Position numbers and translations under genes: made by a program. Below, piece by piece: positions 1-8,700 of a stretch of 64,000 nucleotides of DNA. Positions within the stretch are counted from its first letter, which is position 1; the number at the start of each line of letters is the position of its first letter. Under the pieces are notes generated by a model, which was given only the letters and a program-made list of their open reading frames with translations, did no database searches and was not told where the DNA came from. Source of the stretch: Sphingomonas swuensis (lineage in GTDB: Bacteria; Pseudomonadota; Alphaproteobacteria; Sphingomonadales; Sphingomonadaceae); assembly GCF_039538045.1 (NCBI RefSeq), contig NZ_BAABBQ010000001.1, positions 1,324,001-1,388,000 on the forward strand. The letters are read 5' to 3'.

Positions 1-2
1 GG

Positions 3-245
3 CCGGTGGTCAGCGTGACGATCGGCGGGATGGTTCCCGAAAGCGAGGTCGCCGATCTCCTTCGCGAGACCGAGCGCGCGCACGAGGGCATCGCGATCGG
101 CTCCTATCCCTTCTTCCGCGAAGGCCGGGTCGGCGCCAATTTCGTCGTTCGCTCGGAGGAGATGGCGCAGGCCCAGGCAGTCGCCGACCTCTTGCAGGCG
201 AGCATCGAAAGCGCCGGTTACGTGGTGGTGCCTGGAGGGATCTGA
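3..245 (+). CDS. Molybdopterin-binding (MoCF/CinA-like) protein, C-terminal part
   Basis: The gene enters from the left edge; only about the last 80 codons are present, so its start is not visible. The stretch IGSYPFFREGRVGANFVVRS is typical of the C-terminal half of alphaproteobacterial molybdopterin-binding proteins related to the N-terminal domain of CinA, where it follows the MoCF_biosynth fold. No catalytic residue lies in the visible part, so the assignment is by resemblance. Its TGA at 243-245 overlaps the ATG of the next gene by one base (TGATG), so the two are probably translated together. Confidence 0.6.
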   Translation, partial: PVVSVTIGGMVPESEVADLLRETERAHEGIAIGSYPFFREGRVGANFVVRSEEMAQAQAVADLLQASIESAGYVVVPGGI

Positions 246-985
246 TGTTTCTCGCGCTTGCGTTGGTGTTGGCTCAGCCGCAGACGATGGATGCGGGCGC
301 GGTCGAACGCGGAAGCGCGATGGGGCTGACGACTCTGCTGTCCGAGACCGAACGGTTGCAGGTGGTCGGCGGAGCGATGCGGCAGCAATTCCTTCCCGGG
401 AAGGTCTATCAGGTCAGCTGGTGGACGAAGCCGCGGCTGAGCGGGGCCTTTTGCGAGCGGCAATTGTTCGGCCGCCAGCTCAATGGGGGGAATGAGGAGA
501 AGCCGCGGAGCTACGCGGTGGAGGATCAGCCCAATCGGGTTCAGTTCGCGCTCGCCGGCGAGGGCGAATGCACCGATACGGCCGGGTGGGCGAGCCCGCT
601 TCCCGGTCAGATCGCGGTGAGCCTGTCGGCGATGCAGGCTTTCGCCGAAGTGCGACGGCTGGCGGCGGGAGGCGACAAATTGCCCTTCGCCATCGCCTGC
701 CAGGACGAGGTAGCGAAGCCCTCGATCTGCGATCGGCCGCGCGAAACGCTGGCGATGCTGGCGCCGGGGCGGATGGGAACGCCGAGGATCGAGCCGCAGG
801 CCTATCGGCAGGATGCGCCCAACATCAGGACCGCGCTCCCGCCGCAGGCTGGCGAGCCGGTGGTGGCGGTCATCCCCTTCTCGCCCGGGATGGGTGACGC
901 GCGAACGACCTTCGTCAGCCTCAGGATGGAGGCGGGGCGGGTGGTCGCGGTCGAGCTACGCCGCAGCACCGTCATTTATCACTGA
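245..985 (+). CDS. Hypothetical protein, 246 aa, possibly exported
   Basis: I do not recognise a family. The first dozen residues (MFLALALVLAQP) are hydrophobic and could be a short export signal; the rest is soluble, alanine/glycine-rich, with cysteines near residues 68, 102, 156 and 163. It starts inside the stop codon of the preceding molybdopterin-binding gene (TGATG at 243-247), which suggests an operon and decides the start. Its 3' end overlaps by about 30 bp the convergent small gene on the other strand. Third-position GC is strongly raised along the whole frame, which supports it being coding. Confidence 0.65.
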   Translation: MFLALALVLAQPQTMDAGAVERGSAMGLTTLLSETERLQVVGGAMRQQFLPGKVYQVSWWTKPRLSGAFCERQLFGRQLNGGNEEKPRSYAVEDQPNRVQFALAGEGECTDTAGWASPLPGQIAVSLSAMQAFAEVRRLAAGGDKLPFAIACQDEVAKPSICDRPRETLAMLAPGRMGTPRIEPQAYRQDAPNIRTALPPQAGEPVVAVIPFSPGMGDARTTFVSLRMEAGRVVAVELRRSTVIYH

Positions 986-1252
986 GGCGTACCAGTCGGC
1001 GTAGGGGGTGTTCTTCGCCAGATGCCGGTTCCAGTCGGGCGCGCCGTCGGTCCACCATGGCGGCCCGCGTTCGCCGAGCGCGCGCTTGGCGGCGTCGACC
1101 CGGGCGCGGTCGCGCTTGCGGCGAGCGTCCATCAGTTCGCGGACCAGCGGCTCGCGCTCTTCCGTGGAGAGCGCGGGATTGCTGAGCCGCCACAGGCGCC
1201 CGCGGACGACGAAGTAGCGTCCGTCGGGCGTGTGGGGGTAGTCGGTCGTCAG
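956..1252 (-). CDS. Conserved small hypothetical protein, 98 aa, probable CTG start
   Basis: The protein begins TTDYPHTPDGRYFVVRGRLW and ends with GPPWWTDGAPDWNRHLAKNT and a short tail, a pattern I know from unnamed conserved proteins of about 100 residues in proteobacteria; no function is known to me. The family-like sequence begins exactly where the upstream gene stops: CTG at 1252-1250 overlaps the TGA at 1251-1249 (CTGA). No ATG, GTG or TTG occurs in frame near that point, so either CTG is the start or the gene uses some other coupling. It sits directly downstream of the SnoaL-like gene, so the two form a minus-strand operon. Confidence 0.6.
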   Translation of the reverse strand: MTTDYPHTPDGRYFVVRGRLWRLSNPALSTEEREPLVRELMDARRKRDRARVDAAKRALGERGPPWWTDGAPDWNRHLAKNTPYADWYASVINDGAAA

Positions 1253-1614
1253 GCGTCCACCATCGCCTTGGGCGGGACCACCTGGCTGTGGCTGACGACG
1301 GTCCAGTCCTCGTGCCCGCGGCGCATCATGGTCGAGCTCGCATAGCAGCGGTAGGTTTCGTCGCCGCGCTTGGCCTCGACCTGGTAGCCGATCACGATCA
1401 GCCCTTCCTCGGGTCGGTTGACCTTCTGGTCGGAGAAGCGGACCTCGTCCCAGCGCGGGGTATTCTTGACCGCTTCCTTGGCCTGGTCGCGTGAGAAGAT
1501 GAAGGGTTCGGCGGGGAGCGCCATTACCACATTCTCGTCGACCAGCGTCTCGTAGACCTCGTCGCCGCCGTGCCAGAGCTTCTCTTCCATTGCCCAGATC
1601 CGCTCGTCTTCCAT
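1249..1614 (-). CDS. SnoaL/DUF4440-like (NTF2 fold) small protein, 121 aa
   Basis: The start at 1614 is preceded by AGGAG a few bases upstream (ACAGGAGAAGATACG before ATG), which is why I take MEDERIWAMEEKLW as the N-terminus rather than a longer frame. The pattern of a helical N-terminus (ERIWAMEEKLWHGG), then FIFSRDQA, then a strand-rich half ending RGHEDWTVVSHSQ, fits the NTF2-like SnoaL/DUF4440 fold found in many small proteins of unknown ligand. I cannot name a substrate. The gene is divergent from marR with a 112-bp shared control region, so MarR may also regulate it. Confidence 0.65.
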   Translation of the reverse strand: MEDERIWAMEEKLWHGGDEVYETLVDENVVMALPAEPFIFSRDQAKEAVKNTPRWDEVRFSDQKVNRPEEGLIVIGYQVEAKRGDETYRCYASSTMMRRGHEDWTVVSHSQVVPPKAMVDA

Positions 1615-1691
1615 CGTATCTTCTCCTGTGTCTCGTCCGGCCAACGGGCAAGGCGCAGGAGGGTTCAACAGGGGAACGAAAGACCGCATCG

Positions 1692-1726
1692 TTGATTTAA
1701 TAAGCAACCTTACTATATGCGCGGAC
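1692..1726 (+). promoter_or_regulatory. marR promoter with overlapping operator-like inverted repeat
   Basis: A conspicuously AT-rich patch just before marR. TTGATT (1692-1697) and TATATG (1714-1719), 16 bp apart, resemble -35 and -10 boxes. Between them lies AATAAG-CAAC-CTTACT (1699-1714), an inverted repeat with five of six arm positions matching. Such a repeat over the spacer is the usual place for MarR autorepression. A transcript starting 6-8 bases after the -10 would begin at or next to the marR ATG at 1727, meaning a leaderless mRNA. The rest of the 1615-1726 gap must also carry the promoter of the divergent SnoaL-like gene. Confidence 0.5.
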
Positions 1727-2167
1727 ATGGAACAGCTGGCCTGGGATATTGGCGAGACATCGCTCGCGATTCGTCGTGCGTTCGACCGCAAGGCGGCGAT
1801 GCTCGGGATCACGCGTGCGCAATGGCGCGTGCTCGCCCATCTCGACCATCAGCCGGGGCGCAAGCAGGTCGAGCTTGCCGACCGGATGGACGTCGAGCCG
1901 ATCACGCTGTGCCGGATCGTCGACAAGCTCGAGGAAGCGGGGCTCGTGGAGCGCCGCCGCGATCCCGACGACCGGCGGGCCTGGCGCCTCTATCTTTGTG
2001 AATCGGCCGCGCCGCTGCTGACCAAGCTGCACGCGCTTGCCGACGAATTCTCCGCCGACGTGTTCGGCAACCTCGATCCCGCCGCAGTTCAGCAGGGCAA
2101 GGACCTGCTCGCAGCGATCCGTCACAACCTTTCGGGCCTCGCGCCCCGGACCAAGGCCTCCGCATGA
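1727..2167 (+). CDS. MarR-family transcriptional regulator
   Basis: A 146-residue winged-helix protein. The recognition part runs through LADRMDVEPITLCRIVDKLE (about residues 50-69) and the wing is RRDPDDRRAWRLYL (about 77-90), with the D-x-R-x-D-R-R pattern typical of MarR proteins. It probably represses the emrA-emrB pump genes that follow and itself, with release by an aromatic or drug ligand; that is inference from context. ATG at 1727 is chosen because the sequence upstream is AT-rich promoter-like DNA and family members begin close to this point. Its stop overlaps the emrA start (ATGA at 2164-2167), so regulator and pump are one operon. Confidence 0.85.
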   Translation: MEQLAWDIGETSLAIRRAFDRKAAMLGITRAQWRVLAHLDHQPGRKQVELADRMDVEPITLCRIVDKLEEAGLVERRRDPDDRRAWRLYLCESAAPLLTKLHALADEFSADVFGNLDPAAVQQGKDLLAAIRHNLSGLAPRTKASA

Positions 2168-3207
2168 ACCAGGAAACCAAGCTCACCGGCACCCCCCTCG
2201 TCGAGGAGGAGACGCCCGCCAAGGCGCCCGGGAAAAGTCGCCGGCTGCTGATCATGCTGATCGTGCCGCTGCTGCTGCTCGTCGGCGGCGGCTGGATGTG
2301 GTGGTCGGGGCAGGGGACGGTCGAGACCGACAATGCCCAGGTCAAGCAGGACATCACCTCGGTCGGCGCGCAGATCAACGGGCCGATCGTCGAAGTGCTG
2401 GTCAAGGAAGGCCAGCAGGTAAAGGCCGGGCAATTGCTGTTCCGGATCGATCCCGAGCCCTATCGCGTGGCGCTGCTCTCGGCCGAGGCGCAGCTGGCGC
2501 AGGCCCAGCTTGCCGAGCGGCAGGTGGTGACCCAGGCGCAGGGCACCGGCTCGGACATCTCGGGCGCGCAGGCGCAGCTGACCATCGACCAGCGCGCGTT
2601 GTCGCGCCAGGCCGAGCTGCTCCAGCGCGGCTTCACCACCAAGGTCCGCTATGACGAGGCCTTGGCCGACGTCGAGCGCGACCGGACCGCGCTGGCCGAC
2701 GCCCGCGCCCGTGCAGCCAATGCGCAGGCCGCGATCGCGCCGAGCGGCGAGCAGCCGGGCGAGGCGGCGGCGCGGGCCGCGATCGCCAAGGCCCGGCTCG
2801 ACCTCTCGCGCACCGAAGTGCGTGCACCGACCTCGGGCGTAGTCGCCAACACCGACCGCCTGCTTGCGGGCCAGCAGGCGGTTCCGGGGATCGGGCTCCT
2901 GTCGCTGGTCGGCTCGGCTGACAGCTGGATCGAGGCCAACTTCAAGGAGAAGGACCTTGCGCGCATGGCCCCCGGGCAGCGTGCCCGGGTCGAGATCGAC
3001 GCCTATCCGGGGCTCGAGATCGAGGGCCGCGTCGCCAGCATCGGTGCCGGCACCGGGAGCGAGTTCGCCATCCTCCCGGCGCAGAATGCCAATGGCAACT
3101 GGGTCAAGGTGACCCAGCGCGTTCCGGTCCGGATCAAGTTCGACCGCAGGCCCGGACGGCCAATGATTGCCGGGCTCAGCGCCACCGTGACCGTGGATGT
3201 GGAATAA
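2164..3207 (+). CDS. emrA: EmrA-type membrane fusion protein of a multidrug efflux pump
   Basis: A 347-residue HlyD/EmrA adaptor: short cytoplasmic tail, one membrane helix (about residues 27-46), the family start ETDNAQVKQDI at about 53, two lipoyl-like halves (about 60-100 and 215-260) separated by a long alanine/glutamine-rich coiled-coil region, then a beta-barrel domain. In the known EmrAB-TolC system this periplasmic protein links the inner-membrane transporter to an outer-membrane channel. It overlaps marR by 4 bp and precedes the EmrB-type transporter by 84 bp. No outer-membrane channel gene is adjacent, so the partner must be encoded elsewhere. Confidence 0.9.
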   Translation: MNQETKLTGTPLVEEETPAKAPGKSRRLLIMLIVPLLLLVGGGWMWWSGQGTVETDNAQVKQDITSVGAQINGPIVEVLVKEGQQVKAGQLLFRIDPEPYRVALLSAEAQLAQAQLAERQVVTQAQGTGSDISGAQAQLTIDQRALSRQAELLQRGFTTKVRYDEALADVERDRTALADARARAANAQAAIAPSGEQPGEAAARAAIAKARLDLSRTEVRAPTSGVVANTDRLLAGQQAVPGIGLLSLVGSADSWIEANFKEKDLARMAPGQRARVEIDAYPGLEIEGRVASIGAGTGSEFAILPAQNANGNWVKVTQRVPVRIKFDRRPGRPMIAGLSATVTVDVE

Positions 3208-3291
3208 GGCGGGCGGCCGCGGGTCCGCACGGACGAGGATGACATCCGTCCCCGCCGGCTTCCGCGCCGCCTAGTCGAAGGACAGCAAAGC

Positions 3292-4833
3292 GTGGACCAG
3301 ACCAAGGCGGCGACTCCGCTCGACCCCACCCAGCACCTTCTCGTCACCATCGCGGTGATGCTGGCGGTGCTGATGCAGGTGCTCGACACCACCATCGCCA
3401 ACGTCGCGCTGCCGCACATGCGGGCGAGCCTGGGGGCGACCCAGGAGAGCATCAACTGGGTGCTGACGAGCTACATCGTCGCAAGCGCCATCGCCATCCC
3501 GATCGCCGGCTGGCTGGCCGAGCGGATCGGTCGGCGCAAGCTGATGCTGATCGCGGTGGTCGGCTTCACCGCCGCGAGCATGCTCTGCGCGATCGCCACC
3601 TCGCTCCCCGAGATGGTGCTGTTCCGGATTCTCCAGGGCGTGAGCGGGGCATTCCTCGTGCCGCTTGCGCAGGCGACCATGTTCGACATCAACCCGCCCG
3701 CCAAGCATGCCCAGGCGATGGCGCTGTTCGGCGGCGGGATCATGATCGGCCCGATCATGGGGCCGGTGCTCGGCGGCTGGCTGACCGACAGCTTCGACTG
3801 GCGCTGGGTGTTCATCGTCAACCTGCCGGTCGGCGTGCTGTGCGCGGCGATGCTGTGGCGGACGATGCCCGAAAGCGAGACCAACCGGCGACCCTTCGAC
3901 CTTCTCGGCTTCGCGCTGATCGCGGTCGCGCTCGGCGCGCTGCAGATGTTCCTCGACCGCGGCGAGAACCAGGACTGGTTCCAGAGCTGGGAGATCATCA
4001 TCGAGGCGGGACTGGCGATCGCCTTCTTCTGGATGTTCGTCGTCCACACGATGACAGCCCGGGCCCCGATCTTCGAGAAGGGCATGTTCGCCGACCGCAA
4101 CTTCGCCACCGGGCTGCTGTTCATGGCGGTGACGGGCGTGCTTCTGCTGGCCGGTCTCGCGCTGTTGCCGCCATTGCTCCAGCAGCTTTACGGCTATTCG
4201 GTGCTCCAGTCGGGCATGCTGACCGCGCCGCGCGGGATCGGGACGCTCATCTCGATGCTGGTCGCCGGGCGACTGGTCGGCAAGATCGACGGGCGGCTGC
4301 TGGTCGTCGCGGGGCTCGGCCTGATGGCGATGAGCCTGTGGATGATGACCGGCTTCGCGCTCGATCAGCCGTCGGGCCCAGTAATCTGGTCGGGCGTGGT
4401 CCAGGGCCTCGGCATCGGCCTCATCTTCGTCGTCATGCAGAGCCTCGCCTTCGCGACGCTGATGCCCGCGATGCGGACCAGCGCGGCCTCGCTGCTCAAC
4501 CTGTCGCGCAACATCGGCGGATCGATCGGGATCGCGATCGTCGGCTCGCAACTGGTCCGGATGACCCAGACCGCGCATGCCGACATCGCCAGCAACGTTA
4601 CCGCGAGCACCATCCCGACGATGGACCCCAACCTGCTCGCCCGGATCGGACAGCAGGGTGACATCGCGCTGGCGGTGATCAACGCGGAAGTCACTCGGCA
4701 GGCCTTGTTCATCGCCTATCTCGACGATTTCTGGCTGATGATGTGGGTCACTCTGGCCGCGATCCCGTTGGTGCTGCTGATGCGCAAGGCATCGTCGGGT
4801 GGCCCGCCGATGCAGCATGCCATGGCCGATTGA
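3292..4833 (+). CDS. emrB: EmrB/QacA-type drug:H+ antiporter (MFS, DHA2 family)
   Basis: A 513-residue transporter with the alternating hydrophobic pattern of a 14-helix DHA2 protein. Visible landmarks are LDTTIANVALP at residues 31-41, motif A (GWLAERIGRRKLM, about 73-85) and the antiporter motif GPIMGPVLGGW near 153-163. It exchanges protons for hydrophobic drugs and hands them to EmrA. The start is GTG at 3292, with AAGGA about ten bases upstream. The 84 bp between emrA and this gene contain a short GC-rich hairpin (GGACGAGGATGACATCCGTCC), which could tune expression between the two genes. Confidence 0.9.
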   Translation: MDQTKAATPLDPTQHLLVTIAVMLAVLMQVLDTTIANVALPHMRASLGATQESINWVLTSYIVASAIAIPIAGWLAERIGRRKLMLIAVVGFTAASMLCAIATSLPEMVLFRILQGVSGAFLVPLAQATMFDINPPAKHAQAMALFGGGIMIGPIMGPVLGGWLTDSFDWRWVFIVNLPVGVLCAAMLWRTMPESETNRRPFDLLGFALIAVALGALQMFLDRGENQDWFQSWEIIIEAGLAIAFFWMFVVHTMTARAPIFEKGMFADRNFATGLLFMAVTGVLLLAGLALLPPLLQQLYGYSVLQSGMLTAPRGIGTLISMLVAGRLVGKIDGRLLVVAGLGLMAMSLWMMTGFALDQPSGPVIWSGVVQGLGIGLIFVVMQSLAFATLMPAMRTSAASLLNLSRNIGGSIGIAIVGSQLVRMTQTAHADIASNVTASTIPTMDPNLLARIGQQGDIALAVINAEVTRQALFIAYLDDFWLMMWVTLAAIPLVLLMRKASSGGPPMQHAMAD

Positions 4834-4848
4834 GGAGCAAGCAGGATA

Positions 4849-5835
4849 ATGAAGCAGCGCACATTGGGAGCAGGCGGCCCCACGGTCTCCGCCATCGGCC
4901 TCGGCTGCATGGGAATGAGCGAATTCTACGGGACGGGCGACGATAATGAGAGCATCGCCACCATCCACCATGCGCTCGAGCAGGGCGTGAATTTCCTCGA
5001 CACCGCCGACATGTACGGACCGTTCAAGAATGAGGAGCTGGTCGGCCGCGCGATCGCCGATCGCCGTGACCAGGTGTTCCTCGCGACCAAGTTCGCCAAT
5101 GTCCGCGGCGAGAATGGCGAGTTCCTCGGCGTGCGCGGCGATCCCGACTATGTTCGTTCGGCGTGCGAGGCGAGTCTCAAGCGGCTCGGGGTCGAGACGA
5201 TCGACCTCTACTATCAGCACCGTGTCGATCCCAACGTGCCGATCGAGGATACCGTCGGCGCGATGGCCCGGCTGAAGGAGGAAGGGAAGATCCGCTTCCT
5301 CGGCCTCAGCGAAGCGGCGCCGGCGACCATCCGGCGCGCGCATGCGACCCACAAGATCACCGCGCTCCAGACCGAATACAGCCTGTGGAGCCGCGATGCG
5401 GAGGACGAGGTGCTGCCCACCGTGCGCGAGCTCGGGATCGGCTATGTCGCTTATTCGCCGCTCGGCCGCGGCTTCCTGACGGGCGAGATCAAGCGGCCCG
5501 AGGACTTTCCCGACGACGATTTCCGCCGCTTCCACCCGCGCTTCACCGGCGAGAACTTCGAGCGCAACATAGCGATGGTCCACGAGCTCGAGCGGCTCGC
5601 TGCCGACAAGGGCGTCAGCGCGGCGCAGCTGGCGCTCGCCTGGGTGCTGGCACGGGGTGAGGACATCGTGCCCATTCCCGGGACCAAGCGGCGCAAGTGG
5701 CTCGACCAGAATATCGCAGCGACCGACATCGCGCTGAGCGAAGAAGAACTGGCGAAGCTGGACGAGATCCTTCCGCCGGGCGCGGCGGCGGGCGACCGCT
5801 ACCATGCGCAGGGCATGGCGACGGTGAACCGGTAG
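4849..5835 (+). CDS. Aldo/keto reductase
   Basis: A 328-residue NADPH-dependent reductase of the AKR superfamily. The tetrad can be placed as D51 and Y56 (FLDTADMYG), K81 (LATKF) and H124 ([10 protein letters not shown]); the cofactor end is PIPGTKR near residue 274. It most resembles the AKR13/YakC-like group that reduces small aldehydes. It begins 15 bp after emrB, so it is probably the last gene of the marR-emrA-emrB transcript and may deal with the same toxic carbonyl compounds; the pairing is inference. The substrate cannot be read from the sequence. Confidence 0.88.
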   Translation: MKQRTLGAGGPTVSAIGLGCMGMSEFYGTGDDNESIATIHHALEQGVNFLDTADMYGPFKNEELVGRAIADRRDQVFLATKFANVRGENGEFLGVRGDPDYVRSACEASLKRLGVETIDLYYQHRVDPNVPIEDTVGAMARLKEEGKIRFLGLSEAAPATIRRAHATHKITALQTEYSLWSRDAEDEVLPTVRELGIGYVAYSPLGRGFLTGEIKRPEDFPDDDFRRFHPRFTGENFERNIAMVHELERLAADKGVSAAQLALAWVLARGEDIVPIPGTKRRKWLDQNIAATDIALSEEELAKLDEILPPGAAAGDRYHAQGMATVNR

Positions 5836-5848
5836 GGCTGGCTACCGC

Positions 5849-5925
5849 TGTTCTCCTGCGCCAGCAGGGGCCCACTGTCTTCTGGTTGAAGAACAGAGGG
5901 CCCCGGCTTTCGCCGGGGAGCAGTG
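5849..5925. repeat. Extragenic palindromic (REP-like) element
   Basis: An intergenic patch with nested palindromes: CTGTCTTC-TGGTT-GAAGAACAG (imperfect) followed by CCCCGGCTTTCGCCGGGG (5901-5918). The latter is the exact reverse complement of the 18-mer at 31565-31582. It fills the gap between the aldo/keto reductase and the hydrolase. Confidence 0.7.
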
Positions 5926-5943
5926 CAGCCTAACAGGCGCGGC

Positions 5944-6699
5944 ATGACCATCAGCACGCATCACTGGATCGCCTCCGACGGCGTCGACCTTGTCTGGCAC
6001 GAGACCGGGGAGGGGCGGCCGGTGGTGTTGGTGCACGGGCTGTTCTCCGACGCGCAGATGAACTGGATCAAGTTCGGCCATGCCGGGCAACTGGCGGCGG
6101 CGGGGTTCCGGGTGATCATGCCCGACCTTCGCGCGCACGGGGCGAGCGGCAAGCCGCACGATCCGGCCCGCTACCCGGCGGGGATCCTCGGCCGCGACCT
6201 CGTCGAGCTGGTCGCGAAGCTTGGATTGGACGACTACGACCTCGGCGGCTTCTCGCTGGGGTCGCGGACCAGCGTTCATGGCGTCGCGCAGGGGCTGATT
6301 CCGCGGCGGCTGATCCTTGCCGGCATGGGGCTCGAGGGCCTGCTCGGCTGGGAGAAGCGCCACGAGTTCTTCCTCGAGGCCTTCGACAAGTTCGAGAGCG
6401 CCAGCCGTGGCGACCGCCACTGGTTCGCGGTGCAGTTCATGAAGAGCCAGAAGGTCGACCGGGTCGCGACGCGGCTGCTGCTCGAGAGCAATTCGACCGT
6501 GACCGAGGCGATGCTCGAGCAGATCGTCATGCCGACGCTGGTGCTGTGCGGCGACGATGACCGGGACAATGGATCGGCAACGGCGCTGGCCGAAAAGCTG
6601 CCCAACGCGACCTATGCCGAGGTACCGGGAACGCACACCACCTCGGTCACGAAGAAGGCGCTCGGCGCGGCGATGGTCGCCTTCTTGACGGAGGGCTGA
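5944..6699 (+). CDS. Alpha/beta hydrolase
   Basis: A 251-residue hydrolase with no signal peptide, so cytoplasmic. The oxyanion-hole HG is in VLVHGLFSD, the nucleophile elbow is G-F-S104-L-G, the acid is in the CGDDDRD stretch (D204-D206) and the histidine is H231 in PGTHTTS. These form a plausible complete triad for an esterase or lipase-like enzyme; the substrate is unknown. I place the start at 5944 (MTISTHHW) because the codons before it come from the palindromic element; no strong ribosome site precedes it. It stands alone between that element and the M2 peptidase gene. Confidence 0.8.
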   Translation: MTISTHHWIASDGVDLVWHETGEGRPVVLVHGLFSDAQMNWIKFGHAGQLAAAGFRVIMPDLRAHGASGKPHDPARYPAGILGRDLVELVAKLGLDDYDLGGFSLGSRTSVHGVAQGLIPRRLILAGMGLEGLLGWEKRHEFFLEAFDKFESASRGDRHWFAVQFMKSQKVDRVATRLLLESNSTVTEAMLEQIVMPTLVLCGDDDRDNGSATALAEKLPNATYAEVPGTHTTSVTKKALGAAMVAFLTEG

Positions 6700-6748
6700 A
6701 GCGGGCGCACGAACGCCGCCAGTTCCTCAGCTTGAAGGCGTCAACAGT

Positions 6749-8638
6749 ATGAAATTGGCCGCTTCCGTTTCGATCCTCGCACTTGCTCTCGCCGGTTGTG
6801 CCGCGACCTCCTCCACGGACATGGCCGCATCGGCGTCCGATTCCGCCACGGCGGTCACCGCTGACACGATGGCGGCCGCTGCGGATCCTGCCGCTTCCGC
6901 TCGCACGCCCGAGGGTGCCCGCGCCTTCATCGCTTCGGTCGAGAAGGACCTGTTCGACCTCTCGACGATCAGCTCGCGCGCGCAGTGGGTGAACGCGACC
7001 TACATCACCGACGACACCGATGCGCTCGCCGCTTACTTCGGCACCATCGGGACCGAGAAGGGCGTCGCCTACGCCAAGGAAGCGGCCGAATTCTCCAAGG
7101 TTCAGGGCCTCGATCCCGAAACCGCGCGCAAGCTCAACATCCTGCGCGGGGCGCTGGTTCTGGCGGCGCCCTCGACCGGTGGCGCGGCGGCCGAGCTCAA
7201 CACGATCGCGACCCGGCTCCAGTCGACCTACGGCAAGGGCCGCGCGCAGCTCGACGGCAAGACCATCACCGGTGACGTCGCCGAGGAAGCGATGGGCGAG
7301 CTTCGCGATCCGCGGAAGACCGCCGAGGTATGGACCAGCTGGCACAACAATGTCGGTCGGCCGATGCGCGCCGACTACACCCGCATGGTCGAGATCGCCA
7401 ATCAGGGCGCCAAGGAGCTCGGCTATGCCGACAGCGGCGCGATGTGGCGCTCGGGCTACGACATGACGCCCGAGGAATTCTCGGCGATGTACGACCGGCT
7501 GTGGAGCGAGGTGAAGCCGCTCTACGACCAGCTCCACTGCTACACCCGGACCAAGCTCAACCAGAAATATGGCAATGCGGTGCAGCCGGCCAACGGCCCG
7601 ATCCGCGCCGACCTGCTCGGCAACATGTGGGCGCAGGAGTGGGGCAACATCTACGACGTGGTCGCGCCCAAGGGTGCCGGCGACGTCGGCTATGACGTGA
7701 CCGAACTGCTCAAGGCCAAGAAGAAGACCCCGACCGACATGGTCCGGATTGGCGAGGGCTTCTACACCTCGCTCGGCCTCGCGCCGCTGCCCGAGAGCTT
7801 CTGGACCCGCTCGCAGATCGTCCGTCCGGAAGGCCGCGAAGTGGTCTGCCACGCCTCGGCCTGGGATCTCGACAACAAGGACGACCTGCGCATCAAGATG
7901 TGCACCAAGGTCAATGGCGACGACTTCGTCACCATCCACCACGAGCTCGGCCACAACTATTACCAGCGCGCCTACAAAGCCCAGCCCTACCTCTACCTCA
8001 ACGGCGCCAACGACGGCTTCCACGAGGCGATCGGCGACTTTGTCGCGCTGTCGGTGACACCCGAATATCTGGTTCAGATCGGTCTTCTCGACCGCAACAA
8101 GGTGCCCGACGCGAGCAAGGATACCGGTCTCCTGCTCCGCCAGGCGATGGACAAGGTGGCGTTCCTGCCGTTCGGCCTGATGGTCGACAAGTGGCGCTGG
8201 GGCGTGTTCGACGGCTCGATCGGACCGCAGCAGTATAATGCCGGCTGGAACCAGCTGCGGCTGCAGTACCAAGGGATCACTCCGCCGACCCAGCGCAGCG
8301 AGGCCGACTTCGACCCGGGTGCCAAGTACCACATCCCGGCGAGCACGCCTTATGCCCGCTACTTCCTGGCGCGGATCCTCCAGTTCCAGTTCTACAAGTC
8401 GGCCTGCGACATGGCCGGCTGGAAGGGTCCGCTCCACCGCTGCTCCTTCTACGGCAACAAGCAGGTCGGTCAGCGGCTGAACGCGATGCTGGAGATGGGC
8501 GCGAGCAAGCCGTGGCCCGACGCGCTTCAGGCCTTCACCGGCAGCCGCGAGATGAGCGGCAAGCCGATGCTGGAGTATTTCGCCCCGCTGCAGCGCTGGC
8601 TGGAAGACCAGAACAAGGGCCGCAGCTGCGGCTGGTGA
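6749..8638 (+). CDS. M2-family (ACE-like) zinc peptidyl-dipeptidase, lipoprotein
   Basis: A 629-residue metallopeptidase. Residues 1-17 are a lipoprotein signal ending LAGC (C17), so the enzyme is anchored to a membrane and faces the periplasm or surface. The zinc site is H398-E399-L-G-H402 with the third ligand E426 in GFHEAIGD, the spacing of gluzincin family M2 (angiotensin-converting-enzyme type), which removes dipeptides from peptide C-termini. Overall length fits a single-domain bacterial ACE homologue. It is followed by a long hairpin shared with the convergent SDR gene. The physiological substrate is probably imported or periplasmic oligopeptides, which is inference. Confidence 0.9.
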   Translation: MKLAASVSILALALAGCAATSSTDMAASASDSATAVTADTMAAAADPAASARTPEGARAFIASVEKDLFDLSTISSRAQWVNATYITDDTDALAAYFGTIGTEKGVAYAKEAAEFSKVQGLDPETARKLNILRGALVLAAPSTGGAAAELNTIATRLQSTYGKGRAQLDGKTITGDVAEEAMGELRDPRKTAEVWTSWHNNVGRPMRADYTRMVEIANQGAKELGYADSGAMWRSGYDMTPEEFSAMYDRLWSEVKPLYDQLHCYTRTKLNQKYGNAVQPANGPIRADLLGNMWAQEWGNIYDVVAPKGAGDVGYDVTELLKAKKKTPTDMVRIGEGFYTSLGLAPLPESFWTRSQIVRPEGREVVCHASAWDLDNKDDLRIKMCTKVNGDDFVTIHHELGHNYYQRAYKAQPYLYLNGANDGFHEAIGDFVALSVTPEYLVQIGLLDRNKVPDASKDTGLLLRQAMDKVAFLPFGLMVDKWRWGVFDGSIGPQQYNAGWNQLRLQYQGITPPTQRSEADFDPGAKYHIPASTPYARYFLARILQFQFYKSACDMAGWKGPLHRCSFYGNKQVGQRLNAMLEMGASKPWPDALQAFTGSREMSGKPMLEYFAPLQRWLEDQNKGRSCGW

Positions 8639-8645
8639 GGTGACG

Positions 8646-8694
8646 CGTCGGGAACCTCTCCATTCCGTGTCCCGGAACGGGGAGGTTCCCGACG
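8646..8694. terminator. Bidirectional terminator-like hairpin
   Basis: CGTCGGGAACCTCTCC pairs with GGGGAGGTTCCCGACG across a 17-base loop, 15 of 16 positions matching. It lies between the stops of two convergent genes (the M2 peptidase and the SDR) and could end transcripts from both sides. There is no clear T tract on either strand. Confidence 0.65.
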
Positions 8695-8700
8695 GTCAGC

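Noticed and set aside
1663..1677. GTTC-N7-GAAC upstream of marR, resembling a LexA box
   Set aside because: The alphaproteobacterial LexA site is a direct repeat (GTTC-N7-GTTC); this one is inverted and lies before genes with no SOS link.
3271..5805. An 844-codon minus-strand frame across emrB and the aldo/keto reductase
   Set aside because: It spans two genuine genes with clear motifs and a gene boundary, and reads as His/Arg/Asp-rich low-quality protein.
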